Shown here: positions 1 through 5,199 of the stretch, in pieces
How the letters are laid out: the number at the start of each line of letters is the position of its first letter
How positions within the stretch are numbered: the first letter of the stretch is position 1
Assembly: GCA_964394205.1 (NCBI GenBank)
Contig: CAYMVS010000091.1
Span: 1-5,199 of the forward strand
Reading direction: 5' to 3'
Origin: HGM05190 sp964394205
GTDB lineage: Bacteria; Bacteroidota; Bacteroidia; Bacteroidales; Muribaculaceae
Length of the DNA stretch: 5,199 bases
Notes under the pieces: generated by a model
Told to the model about the DNA's origin: nothing
Seen by the model: the letters and a program-made list of their open reading frames with translations, nothing else
Databases searched by the model: none
Program-made: the position numbers and the translations under genes

Positions 1-51
1 GGGACCTCCGGGTTATGAATCCGACGCTCTAACCAACTGAGCTATCCCGCC
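1..51 (-). tRNA. tRNA with anticodon CAT (probably elongator tRNA-Met), 3' part outside the window
   Basis: Read on the minus strand from position 51, the sequence gives a 7-nt acceptor strand GGCGGGA, then T8 and A9, a D-stem GCTC/GAGC with a GTTGGTTA-type D-loop, and a 7-nt anticodon loop TTCATAA. The anticodon CAT is at 15-17. The variable region (AGGTC) follows, and the T-arm and 3' acceptor strand lie beyond the left edge. The 5' end begins with G1, and the 29-31 side of the anticodon stem is GGA rather than GGG, so this does not look like an initiator tRNA. It is best read as elongator Met. A tRNA-Ile whose C34 is modified to lysidine also carries CAT and cannot be excluded from the half seen here. 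Confidence 0.93.
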
Positions 52-69
52 GTTTCGTGATTGCGAGTG

Positions 70-101
70 CAAAGTTATGATGATTTTTTTTACTGTGCAA
101 A
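70..101 (-). promoter_or_regulatory. Bacteroidota-type promoter for the tRNA gene
   Basis: On the minus strand TTTG (98-101) is followed after 20 nt by TAACTTTG (70-77). This matches the TTTG / TAnnTTTG pair of the Bacteroidota primary sigma factor with its usual spacing. Transcription would begin around 61-64, about ten bases before the tRNA 5' end at 51. The stretch between and upstream of the boxes is rich in A and T runs (81-122), as is common upstream of strong stable-RNA promoters. Boxes and spacing are seen directly. The start point is inferred. Confidence 0.82.
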
Positions 102-233
102 TTTTTTTTAACTTTTTTGTTTACCTAAATTCCAAACGGACTGAATCGACCTCGACAAGGCCTCTGGATCGAGTGCCGGAAAGCTCTGGAAATGAGCAGC
201 TCCCACATTGCCTGAACCGGTTGGTGGCTCTAT

Positions 234-250
234 GTCGGTGTCGGTGTCGG
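234..250. repeat. Short tandem hexamer repeat (GTCGGT, nearly three copies)
   Basis: GTCGGT is repeated from 234: two full copies and a third partial one ending GTCGG. It lies in the noncoding spacer downstream of polA. It is short enough to have arisen by chance or by slippage, and no function is suggested. Confidence 0.6.
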
Positions 251-328
251 GTTTAAAACAGACTGATGATGTCGTTGTGCTATTACCTTACTGCCTCCCG
301 ATTGCCGTGCTCCTGATGGATGCAGATA

Positions 329-341
329 GCAAACGGTTTGC
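329..341. repeat. Small inverted repeat GCAAAC-G-GTTTGC
   Basis: Six bases on each side of a single central G are perfectly complementary (329-334 and 336-341), about 30 bases past the polA stop. As RNA it could form only a five-pair stem with a three-base loop, and no T-tract follows in either direction, so it is not a standard intrinsic terminator. A protein-binding site or chance are both possible. Confidence 0.45.
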
Positions 342-369
342 AGGGAGGAGACACGCGCCATAGGCTTCA

Positions 370-3114
370 TCAGTGGGCATCAAGCCAGTTTGTCGCAACT
401 CCATAGGCTACTTCCAGGGGGACCACCCCGTCGTAGGCGTTGCGCATGCCGGATATGACGATTTCTTTGAGCTGCTCCAACTCGGAGGGTTTGACGTTGA
501 AAATCAACTCGTCGTGCACCTGCATTATCATGCGCGACTCAAGACGGGCCTGATCTATCCGACGGGCGATATCGACCATTGCAATCTTAATGATATCGGC
601 GGCCGAGCCCTGTATCGGTGCATTGACGGCATTTCTCTCGGCATATCCTCTTACCACGGCGTTGCGTGAGTTTATCTCTGGCAGCCGTCGCCGGCGCCCC
701 TTGATTGTCTCGACAAAACCGTCGCGCCTTGCTTTTTCCACTGCCTCATCGAGATATTGGCGTATGTGGGGATAGGTGTTGAAATAGCCGTCGATCAGGC
801 TCTTGGCCTCGGCTCGCGGTATGCCGAGACGCTCTGACAAGCCGAAGGCTGAAATGCCATATATGATTCCGAAATTGGCCGTCTTTGCCCGTCGGCGCTG
901 CTCGTCGGTCACACTCTGCAGCGACTCATGGTAAATCTTTGCGGCGGTTGCTGAATGGATGTCGGCTCCGCTCAAGAACGCCTCGACCATATCTTTGTCA
1001 CCACTCATCGAGGCGATGAGACGCAGCTCGATTTGTGAGTAGTCGGCGCTCATCATCAGGTCGCCGGGATCGGCGATAAAGGCGCGGCGGATGTCGCGAC
1101 CGTCGTCGGTCCTGATTGGAATATTCTGCAGGTTAGGGTTTGTCGACGATATGCGTCCGGTTGCCGTAACGGTTTGATTATAGGATGTGTGAATTTTTCC
1201 GGTAGTCGGGTTCACAAGTCGGGGCAGCGCGTCGATGTAGGTCGCAAGCAGTTTGCGCAGGCGTCTTATTTTCAATATCAGGTCGACCAGCGGATGTGCC
1301 GCCCGATATTTCTCAAGTATCTGCTCGGTGGTCGAGTAAGCTCCTTTGGAGGTTTTTTTTGCTTTTGGATCGATTTTCAGTTTTTCAAAAAGGATCTCGC
1401 CGACCTGCATCGGCGAGCCGATGTTGAAACTGCAGCCGGCCAGGGTGTAGGCTTCCTGCTCCATTCCGGCCAACCGCGCCGAGAGACGCCGGTGTTGCTG
1501 TGCAAGCTCGTTTTGGTCAATCCTGACCCCGGTCCATTCCATCTCGGCAAGCACCTTGATCAAAGGCAACTCGATGTCATAGAGCAACGACAGCATGCCT
1601 TCTTGCTCAATCTCACTCTTGAGCACCGGCATCAGCCGTCGCGCCAGGTCGGCCTGCTCGCAGTAGCGGTTTGTCGCCACAACAGGGTCGACGGCTGCAG
1701 TCGGGTGAGGCTTTTTTTCATCTTCAGGGCCGTAGGCCGGAACGATATTCAGCCGCGACATTGACACCTGAGAGAGATCGTGGCGCGACTCGGGGTCTAT
1801 CAGATAATGGGCGACCGATGTGTCAAACCATCGGGCCGAATAGCCGACGCCCAACTGCTTTAACAACAGATAGGTGCGTTTCACGTCTGTGGAAACCGTC
1901 GTTACCGTCGCGGTGCCGAAAAGTCTTTCAAGCTGCTCAATCGCCCCCTCTGTTTGCAGCGGGATATAGACAGCCTCGCCGGCTGCTGTCGACAGGGCGA
2001 CTCCCTGTGTCTTAGCCGTCATCGACTCCTCCCCTATTGCATATACTGCCACCCCGACAGTGTCGCTTTTGCAAGCCTTGTCGACCACAGCCTTTATCGC
2101 CTCAGGGGTGTCGGCTCGGCTATAGTCGGTTTTTACCACCTCGTCATCGGGCGCTGCGGGCAAATCAAACAAAGACCCCATGGCCCACTGTGTATCAACC
2201 TGTTTGGGCTGCTCCTCCTTCACCTCCCGGGGCTGCTCGCGCGAGAGTCGGTTGATGAAAGTCCGGAACTCGAGCTCGCGGTAGATTTCCACCAGGCGGC
2301 GGGTGTCGGTGTCGCGGCGGCGCAGCGACTCTATGGTCAGCCCGTCAAGCGGGACATCGGTCTTTATGGTCACAAGAAATTTTGAGAATAAAATCTGCTC
2401 GGCATTGTCGGCAATCTTCTTGCCGAGCGCCCCCTTTATCTCGCCCAGATGGTCGAGCATATTTTCCACCGAGCCCCACTGGGCTATCAGCTTTTGAGCC
2501 GTTTTCTCGCCCACGCCGGGACAGCCCGGCACGTTGTCGCTCGTGTCTCCTTCAAGCGCCAGCAGATCAATCACCTGAATCGGTTTCTCGATGCCATACC
2601 GCTCACAGACCTGCCGGGGTCCTCTGATTTCAAACCCCTCCCCTTTCAGCGCCGGGCGATACATAAAGACATGATCGGTCACCAACTGACCGTAATCCTT
2701 ATCGGGGGTCATCATATAGGTGTCGAGCCCCTCTGCCGAAGCCATGCGCGAGAGGGTGCCGATCACGTCGTCGGCCTCATAGCCCTCGCGCTCGATGACC
2801 GGAATATTGTGGGCCGACAGGATATCCTTAATGTAAGGGATCGACAGGGTGATGTCTTCAGGTTGCTTGTCGCGCTGGGCCTTATACTCGGGATATGCCT
2901 CATGACGGAATGTATGGCCGCCCCGGGGGTCAAAACAGACCGCTATATAGTCGGGGCTCTGTTTACGCAAAATCTCGTCGAGCGTATTGCAGAACCCAAA
3001 TATCGCCGACGTGTTAAGTCCCTTTGAGGTAACACGCGGCGCACGGATCAACGCATAGTAGGCGCGATAGATCAAAGCGTAGGCATCAAGCAGAAAAAGA
3101 CGTTTGTTTTCCAT
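370..3114 (-). CDS. polA: DNA polymerase I
   Basis: This is a 914-residue family A DNA polymerase that removes RNA primers by 5'-3' exonuclease action and fills gaps during Okazaki-fragment maturation and excision repair. The N-terminal 5' nuclease (about 1-290) keeps its acidic metal ligands: D10, D62, E113-A-D115-D116, D138-K-D140 and D190/D193, the last pair followed by the helix-hairpin-helix GCPGVGEKTA. A linker (about 291-335) leads to a 3'-5' exonuclease-like domain (about 336-500) whose catalytic acids are missing. The polymerase domain (about 510-914) is intact: TGRISSTNPNLQNIP at 652-666, motif A DYSQIELR with D691, motif B with R740, K744, F748 and Y752, and motif C VHDE with D868. 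F748 matches the residue that disfavours dideoxynucleotides. The start MENKRLFLLDAY aligns with the family. A longer frame to 3204 would run through the gene's own promoter and adds unrelated residues. There is no Shine-Dalgarno. The gene is divergent from the polyprenyl synthase gene. Confidence 0.98.
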   Translation of the reverse strand: MENKRLFLLDAYALIYRAYYALIRAPRVTSKGLNTSAIFGFCNTLDEILRKQSPDYIAVCFDPRGGHTFRHEAYPEYKAQRDKQPEDITLSIPYIKDILSAHNIPVIEREGYEADDVIGTLSRMASAEGLDTYMMTPDKDYGQLVTDHVFMYRPALKGEGFEIRGPRQVCERYGIEKPIQVIDLLALEGDTSDNVPGCPGVGEKTAQKLIAQWGSVENMLDHLGEIKGALGKKIADNAEQILFSKFLVTIKTDVPLDGLTIESLRRRDTDTRRLVEIYRELEFRTFINRLSREQPREVKEEQPKQVDTQWAMGSLFDLPAAPDDEVVKTDYSRADTPEAIKAVVDKACKSDTVGVAVYAIGEESMTAKTQGVALSTAAGEAVYIPLQTEGAIEQLERLFGTATVTTVSTDVKRTYLLLKQLGVGYSARWFDTSVAHYLIDPESRHDLSQVSMSRLNIVPAYGPEDEKKPHPTAAVDPVVATNRYCEQADLARRLMPVLKSEIEQEGMLSLLYDIELPLIKVLAEMEWTGVRIDQNELAQQHRRLSARLAGMEQEAYTLAGCSFNIGSPMQVGEILFEKLKIDPKAKKTSKGAYSTTEQILEKYRAAHPLVDLILKIRRLRKLLATYIDALPRLVNPTTGKIHTSYNQTVTATGRISSTNPNLQNIPIRTDDGRDIRRAFIADPGDLMMSADYSQIELRLIASMSGDKDMVEAFLSGADIHSATAAKIYHESLQSVTDEQRRRAKTANFGIIYGISAFGLSERLGIPRAEAKSLIDGYFNTYPHIRQYLDEAVEKARRDGFVETIKGRRRRLPEINSRNAVVRGYAERNAVNAPIQGSAADIIKIAMVDIARRIDQARLESRMIMQVHDELIFNVKPSELEQLKEIVISGMRNAYDGVVPLEVAYGVATNWLDAH

Positions 3115-3136
3115 GGCAAAAAACAGTTTTAGGACA

Positions 3137-3144
3137 CAAAGATA
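3137..3144 (-). promoter_or_regulatory. Probable -7 element of the polA promoter
   Basis: TATCTTTG on the minus strand matches TAnnTTTG exactly and lies 22 bases before the polA ATG at 3114, giving a leader of about 15-18 bases. No clear TTTG is found at the expected -33 position (about 3164-3169), so recognition may rest mainly on the -7 box. Its position supports the ATG at 3114 over any start further upstream. Confidence 0.65.
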
Positions 3145-3162
3145 GCATTTTTTGGCGTGGCT

Positions 3163-3195
3163 ATTGTTCAGACTCGTTAAAATTTTGTAATTTTG
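3163..3195 (+). promoter_or_regulatory. Probable promoter of the polyprenyl synthase gene
   Basis: TAATTTTG at 3188-3195 fits TAnnTTTG exactly. An imperfect -33 box ATTG (3163-3166) precedes it by 21 bases. Transcription would begin near 3202-3205, leaving a leader of about 20 bases before the ATG at 3223. The upstream box falls in the same few bases where the divergent polA promoter would have its own -33 contact, so the two promoters may be back to back and compete. Confidence 0.62.
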
Positions 3196-3222
3196 CCCTC
3201 TCAAAACCTATTTGCCACAACG

Positions 3223-4209
3223 ATGACAGAACCAGCGCCGCTAAAGAAGATTCAAGAGAGCATTCATCCCGAGCTACAACGGTTGAACGCTCTGATCTCG
3301 ACATCTCTTATGAGTGACAACCGGTTACTTAACCACATCGTTGAAGGTTACCTCGAGACAAAAGGGAAACAGATAAGGCCGATCCTGGTCATTTTGGCGG
3401 CCAAAATGATTGGCGAGGTCAACGACAAGGTGCTCAACGCGGCGGCTGCCGTCGAGATGTTGCACAACGCGTCGCTGATCCACGACGATGTGGTCGACGA
3501 GTCAAAGACACGTCACTCGCGCCCCACGATAAACAGCGTGTGGGACAATCACCTGGCAGTGCTCGTTGGCGACTTTTTTGTCTCTACAGCCCTTGACAAA
3601 GCCATGTCGACCGCCGACATGCGCGTGGTCAACTCGATAGCGCGTCTTGGCAAACTGCTCTCGCTTGGCGAGATCGACCAGATTTATAACGCCCGCTATC
3701 ACAGCACAAACGAGGAGACATACTTTGGAGTTATCGACCGCAAAACGGCATCGCTGTTTGTCTCATGTGTCGAGATGGGGGCCTACTCGACCGGGGCCGA
3801 CGACCGGCGCCTTGAGGCTCTGCGTCGCTTTGCCCTGCTTTTTGGCCGATGCTTCCAAATCAAAGATGACATCTTTGACTATTTTGACGACTCAAAGATC
3901 GGCAAACCGACAGGCAACGACCTGCGCGAGGGGAAGATCACACTCCCGCTCATCTACTCGCTGTCGCTCGACAGCCACCCGTTGCACGAGCAGATGAAAA
4001 CGCTCTCACAGCGCGAGGAGCTCACAACCGACGATATCGCCGCGCTCATTAACTACACCAAAGAGACCGGGGGCATCGGGTATGCATGCCAAAAGATGGA
4101 GACACTGCGCGATGAGGCCGTCGACATCATTAAATCAATCGACGACCCCAACAATGTCGCGCCCATGTTTATCGATCTGATAAACTTTGTGGTCGAGCGT
4201 CACTCCTGA
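3223..4209 (+). CDS. Polyprenyl synthetase family protein (long-chain trans-prenyl diphosphate synthase)
   Basis: This 328-residue all-helical prenyltransferase condenses isopentenyl diphosphate with an allylic diphosphate to build a long all-trans polyprenyl chain, by family most likely the side chain of menaquinone. Visible motifs are GKQIRP (48-53, substrate binding), the first aspartate-rich motif HDDVVD with D88, D89 and D92, the KTAS segment (174-177), the second aspartate-rich motif KDDIFD with D215, D216 and D219, and GKPTGNDLREGK (227-238). The residues four and five positions before the first aspartate motif are small (S84, A83). This is typical of synthases making long chains rather than farnesyl or geranylgeranyl diphosphate, but chain length cannot be fixed from sequence alone. 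Length is normal for octaprenyl/IspB-like enzymes. The ATG at 3223 is chosen because a TTG start at 3193 would lie inside the promoter -7 box. There is no Shine-Dalgarno. The 3' end overlaps the convergent lipoprotein gene by 10 bases. Confidence 0.93.
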   Translation: MTEPAPLKKIQESIHPELQRLNALISTSLMSDNRLLNHIVEGYLETKGKQIRPILVILAAKMIGEVNDKVLNAAAAVEMLHNASLIHDDVVDESKTRHSRPTINSVWDNHLAVLVGDFFVSTALDKAMSTADMRVVNSIARLGKLLSLGEIDQIYNARYHSTNEETYFGVIDRKTASLFVSCVEMGAYSTGADDRRLEALRRFALLFGRCFQIKDDIFDYFDDSKIGKPTGNDLREGKITLPLIYSLSLDSHPLHEQMKTLSQREELTTDDIAALINYTKETGGIGYACQKMETLRDEAVDIIKSIDDPNNVAPMFIDLINFVVERHS

Positions 4210-4715
4210 GCAAACGACTCGTCGAGCACACGGCGGAACTCGACCTCGGTCATAAAGCCTACATGACTGTCAACCACCCCGTTGGGAAAGACTATGCTGA
4301 CCTGTGGAATGGCGCTCAGACCGAAATCATCTTTCACCCGGGGCACCTGGTCAACATCGACCGACACAAACACCGCTTTGTCGGCCATCGCGGCGGCCAC
4401 CTTGTGAAATATCGGGCCAAACTCGATACAGGGGGGACACCATGTTGCGTTGAAATCGAGCACAACGGGCTTGTCACCGCGGGCGCGGATATCTCCGTTG
4501 GGGCTGATTTTCAGCAACTCCTCGACAACTTTAGTCGTTCCCTCAATCACATTGTCGTCGACCGCCGGTTGGTCGGCCGCAACCGTTGCCGTGTCGGCCT
4601 CGGTGGTGGGAACCGCCACTCGCGCAACCTCTCCATCGTCAGTTTTTGCATTTTGACCACATCCGGCTGTCAAGGCCAGCATCCCTGCCGCTATAACCCA
4701 ATAAGAAAGTTTCAT
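4200..4715 (-). CDS. Thioredoxin-fold lipoprotein
   Basis: The 171-residue product begins with a short lysine-containing N-terminus, a hydrophobic segment (about 5-17) and a lipobox LTAGC with the acylated cysteine at C19. It should therefore be exported and anchored in the envelope. A flexible linker rich in Ala, Thr, Val and Asp (about 20-57) leads to a thioredoxin domain (about 62-168). Its redox motif is WCPPC (W92, C93, C96), with the buried aspartate D87 in LDFNATWC and the cis-proline loop IPQV (P137). This predicts a thiol-disulfide oxidoreductase in the periplasm. WCPPC is common in reducing envelope thioredoxins of the TlpA/ResA/DsbE type, but the TlpA-type insert is not evident and the domain is close to classical thioredoxin size. 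The physiological partner is unknown. The ATG at 4715 is required for the signal peptide. No Shine-Dalgarno is visible, and the leader (4716-4737) is A/T-rich. The stop overlaps the convergent polyprenyl synthase gene. Confidence 0.92.
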   Translation of the reverse strand: MKLSYWVIAAGMLALTAGCGQNAKTDDGEVARVAVPTTEADTATVAADQPAVDDNVIEGTTKVVEELLKISPNGDIRARGDKPVVLDFNATWCPPCIEFGPIFHKVAAAMADKAVFVSVDVDQVPRVKDDFGLSAIPQVSIVFPNGVVDSHVGFMTEVEFRRVLDESFAQE

Positions 4716-4737
4716 ATCTTAAAAATTTCATTTTTAG

Positions 4738-4755
4738 TGTATATAATTATATACA
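4738..4755. promoter_or_regulatory. 18-bp perfect palindrome, candidate operator
   Basis: TGTATATAATTATATACA reads the same on both strands with no spacer. It lies 22 bases before the ATG of the thioredoxin-like lipoprotein gene, where it would overlap the promoter or the start of the transcript. A TGT...ACA palindrome is the usual form of a dimeric regulator site. Its A/T core could also be part of a promoter, but no clear TAnnTTTG box is seen nearby. The symmetry is directly seen. The regulatory role is inferred. Confidence 0.5.
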
Positions 4756-4763
4756 ATCGACTG

Positions 4764-4816
4764 TTAAAAAAGTTTAAGAGCCTGCCACTCTATAATGAAA
4801 CAGGTGACAGGCTCTT
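4764..4816 (-). terminator. Intrinsic terminator of the malate dehydrogenase gene
   Basis: Reading the minus strand after the mdh stop, AAGAGCCTG (4808-4816) pairs with CAGGCTCTT (4776-4784) in nine perfect pairs. After one mismatch (4807/4785), four further inner pairs form (4803-4806 with 4786-4789, the innermost a wobble). The hairpin is followed by AAAC and then six T (4766-4771) on the minus strand. It begins about 30 bases after the mdh stop codon and ends before the palindrome upstream of the next gene, so the lipoprotein gene probably has its own promoter. In the plus direction only three T follow the stem, so it is unlikely to act both ways. Confidence 0.82.
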
Positions 4817-4845
4817 TATGTCGCGATCAGTTATGATGCTTAAAA

Positions 4846-5199
4846 TCAAGCGAGAGCGTCTTTGAGCGCCTCATTTGTCTTATGAACGGCGGCTGCGCTC
4901 TTGGCAAAGAGAGCTTTCTCCTCGTCGTTAAGGTCAAACTCGACAATCTTCTCGATACCCTCACGACCAAGCAGACAGGGAACACCGATGCAGAGGTCGC
5001 TCTCACCATACTCGCCCTCGAGCAACGCCGAGCAGCTGATGAGTTTCTTCTGGTCGTGGAGGATGGCTCCGACAACCTGAGCCGAGGCAGCGCCGGGGGC
5101 ATACCATGCCGATGTGCCGAGCAGTTTTGTCAGCGTCGCGCCACCCACCATTGTGTTGGCGGCGACAGTCGACAGAGTCTCGGCGTCGAGCAGCGAGCT
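4846..5199 (-). CDS. mdh: Malate dehydrogenase, C-terminal part (start outside the window)
   Basis: The last 117 codons of the gene are present. The reading frame continues upstream without a stop to the right edge, so the methionine at 5151 is internal. The visible part contains GGATLTKLLGTSAWYAPGAA (about window residues 19-38) and GEYGESDLCIGVP, both characteristic of the C-terminal domain of LDH-like NAD-dependent malate dehydrogenases. The catalytic histidine and the Rossmann nucleotide-binding domain lie beyond the window. The enzyme interconverts malate and oxaloacetate with NAD(H) in the cytoplasm. In anaerobic Bacteroidales it usually works in the reductive direction toward fumarate and succinate. 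The C-terminus (VHKTNEALKDALA) is typical, and the stop TGA is at 4846-4848. The usual family length is about 310 residues, so roughly a third is seen. Confidence 0.95.
   Translation of the reverse strand, partial: SSLLDAETLSTVAANTMVGGATLTKLLGTSAWYAPGAASAQVVGAILHDQKKLISCSALLEGEYGESDLCIGVPCLLGREGIEKIVEFDLNDEEKALFAKSAAAVHKTNEALKDALA

Larger units (their letters stand above)
111..369. other. Spacer between the polA stop and the tRNA promoter, no gene recognised
   Basis: About 260 bases follow the polA stop codon in the direction of polA transcription. Base composition is like coding DNA (balanced, not AT-rich) from about 130 to 369. It contains a short hexamer repeat (234-250), a near-perfect inverted repeat around 329-341, and a possible long-range stem between 294-299 (CCTCCC) and 343-348 (GGGAGG). 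One minus-strand frame is open from 287 down to 111 but has no ATG. I see no intrinsic terminator with a T-tract after polA and no match to an RNA family I recognise. It may be a 3' untranslated region, a decayed gene remnant or an unrecognised small RNA. Confidence 0.5.

Noticed and set aside
171..232. Resemblance to the SRP RNA core (a GGAA loop followed by AGCAGC at 187-200)
   Set aside because: The conserved 5' strand of helix 8 (GTCAGG before the GGAA loop) is absent, and the flanking bases do not form the expected stem.
237..249. A 13-base identity (GGTGTCGGTGTCG) between the spacer repeat and polA near 2302-2314
   Set aside because: It is a short low-complexity repeat of the same hexamer and is adequately explained by chance.
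111..287. A 59-codon minus-strand open frame in the spacer after polA
   Set aside because: It has no ATG and only an internal GTG, runs into the A/T-rich region upstream of the tRNA promoter, and matches no family I know. A chance open frame is likely at this composition.
1174..1764. A 196-codon open frame on the plus strand opposite polA
   Set aside because: It is antisense to well-conserved polymerase and exonuclease-domain coding sequence, has no recognisable motif, and is explained by GC-skewed third positions of polA.
2449..3027. A 192-codon open frame on the plus strand opposite the 5' nuclease domain
   Set aside because: It lies wholly within polA on the opposite strand, shows no family features and no promoter. 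It is a shadow of polA codon use.
3115..3204. A longer polA product starting 30 codons upstream of the family start
   Set aside because: The added residues do not resemble Pol I N-termini, the region contains the polA -7 box TATCTTTG, and it overlaps the divergent promoter. MENKRLFLLDAY is the expected beginning.
3193..3222. A TTG start for the polyprenyl synthase ten codons upstream
   Set aside because: The TTG lies within the TAATTTTG -7 element, so it would not be transcribed from that promoter. ATG at 3223 leaves a normal short leader.
4263..4865. A 200-codon plus-strand frame opposite the thioredoxin-like gene
   Set aside because: It runs antisense through the WCPPC domain, the noncoding leader, the palindrome and the mdh terminator into mdh, which a real gene would not do.
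5149..5151. The ATG at 5151 as the start of a small 101-residue protein
   Set aside because: The frame continues upstream in good malate dehydrogenase sequence to the window edge, so this methionine is internal to mdh.

Overview
The window looks like a chromosomal housekeeping segment from a member of the Bacteroidales (phylum Bacteroidota). Three things point there. The promoter signals follow the Bacteroidota layout (TTTG near -33 and TAnnTTTG near -7). Gene starts have no Shine-Dalgarno sequence and sit behind A/T-rich leaders. The proteins also have the character of this order. The moderately high GC of the genes would suit a Muribaculaceae-like lineage, but the family is an inference.

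Layout from left to right. Positions 1-51 hold the 5' part of a tRNA with anticodon CAT on the minus strand, cut by the window edge, with a well-formed promoter at 70-101. Positions 111-369 are a spacer with no convincing gene. polA, a complete DNA polymerase I, occupies 370-3114 on the minus strand. A compact 108-bp divergent promoter region separates it from a long-chain polyprenyl diphosphate synthase gene on the plus strand (3223-4209). The last 10 bases of that gene overlap the end of a convergent minus-strand gene for a thioredoxin-fold lipoprotein (4200-4715). Upstream of the lipoprotein gene lie an 18-bp perfect palindrome and an intrinsic terminator, which closes the malate dehydrogenase gene entering from the right edge (C-terminal part, 4846-5199, minus strand).

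The genes serve separate core functions: DNA repair and Okazaki-fragment processing (PolA), isoprenoid side-chain synthesis probably for menaquinone or cell-wall lipid carrier (polyprenyl synthase), envelope thiol-disulfide chemistry (thioredoxin-like lipoprotein), central carbon metabolism (Mdh) and translation (tRNA). Every gene appears to be its own transcription unit. There is no mobile element, CRISPR array or defence system, and I found no convincing new multi-gene system.

The points most worth a second look are: the 3'-5' exonuclease domain of PolA, which has lost its metal-binding residues; a possible beta-clamp-binding motif in the linker before that domain; the 18-bp palindrome in front of the thioredoxin-like gene; and the unexplained spacer between polA and the tRNA.
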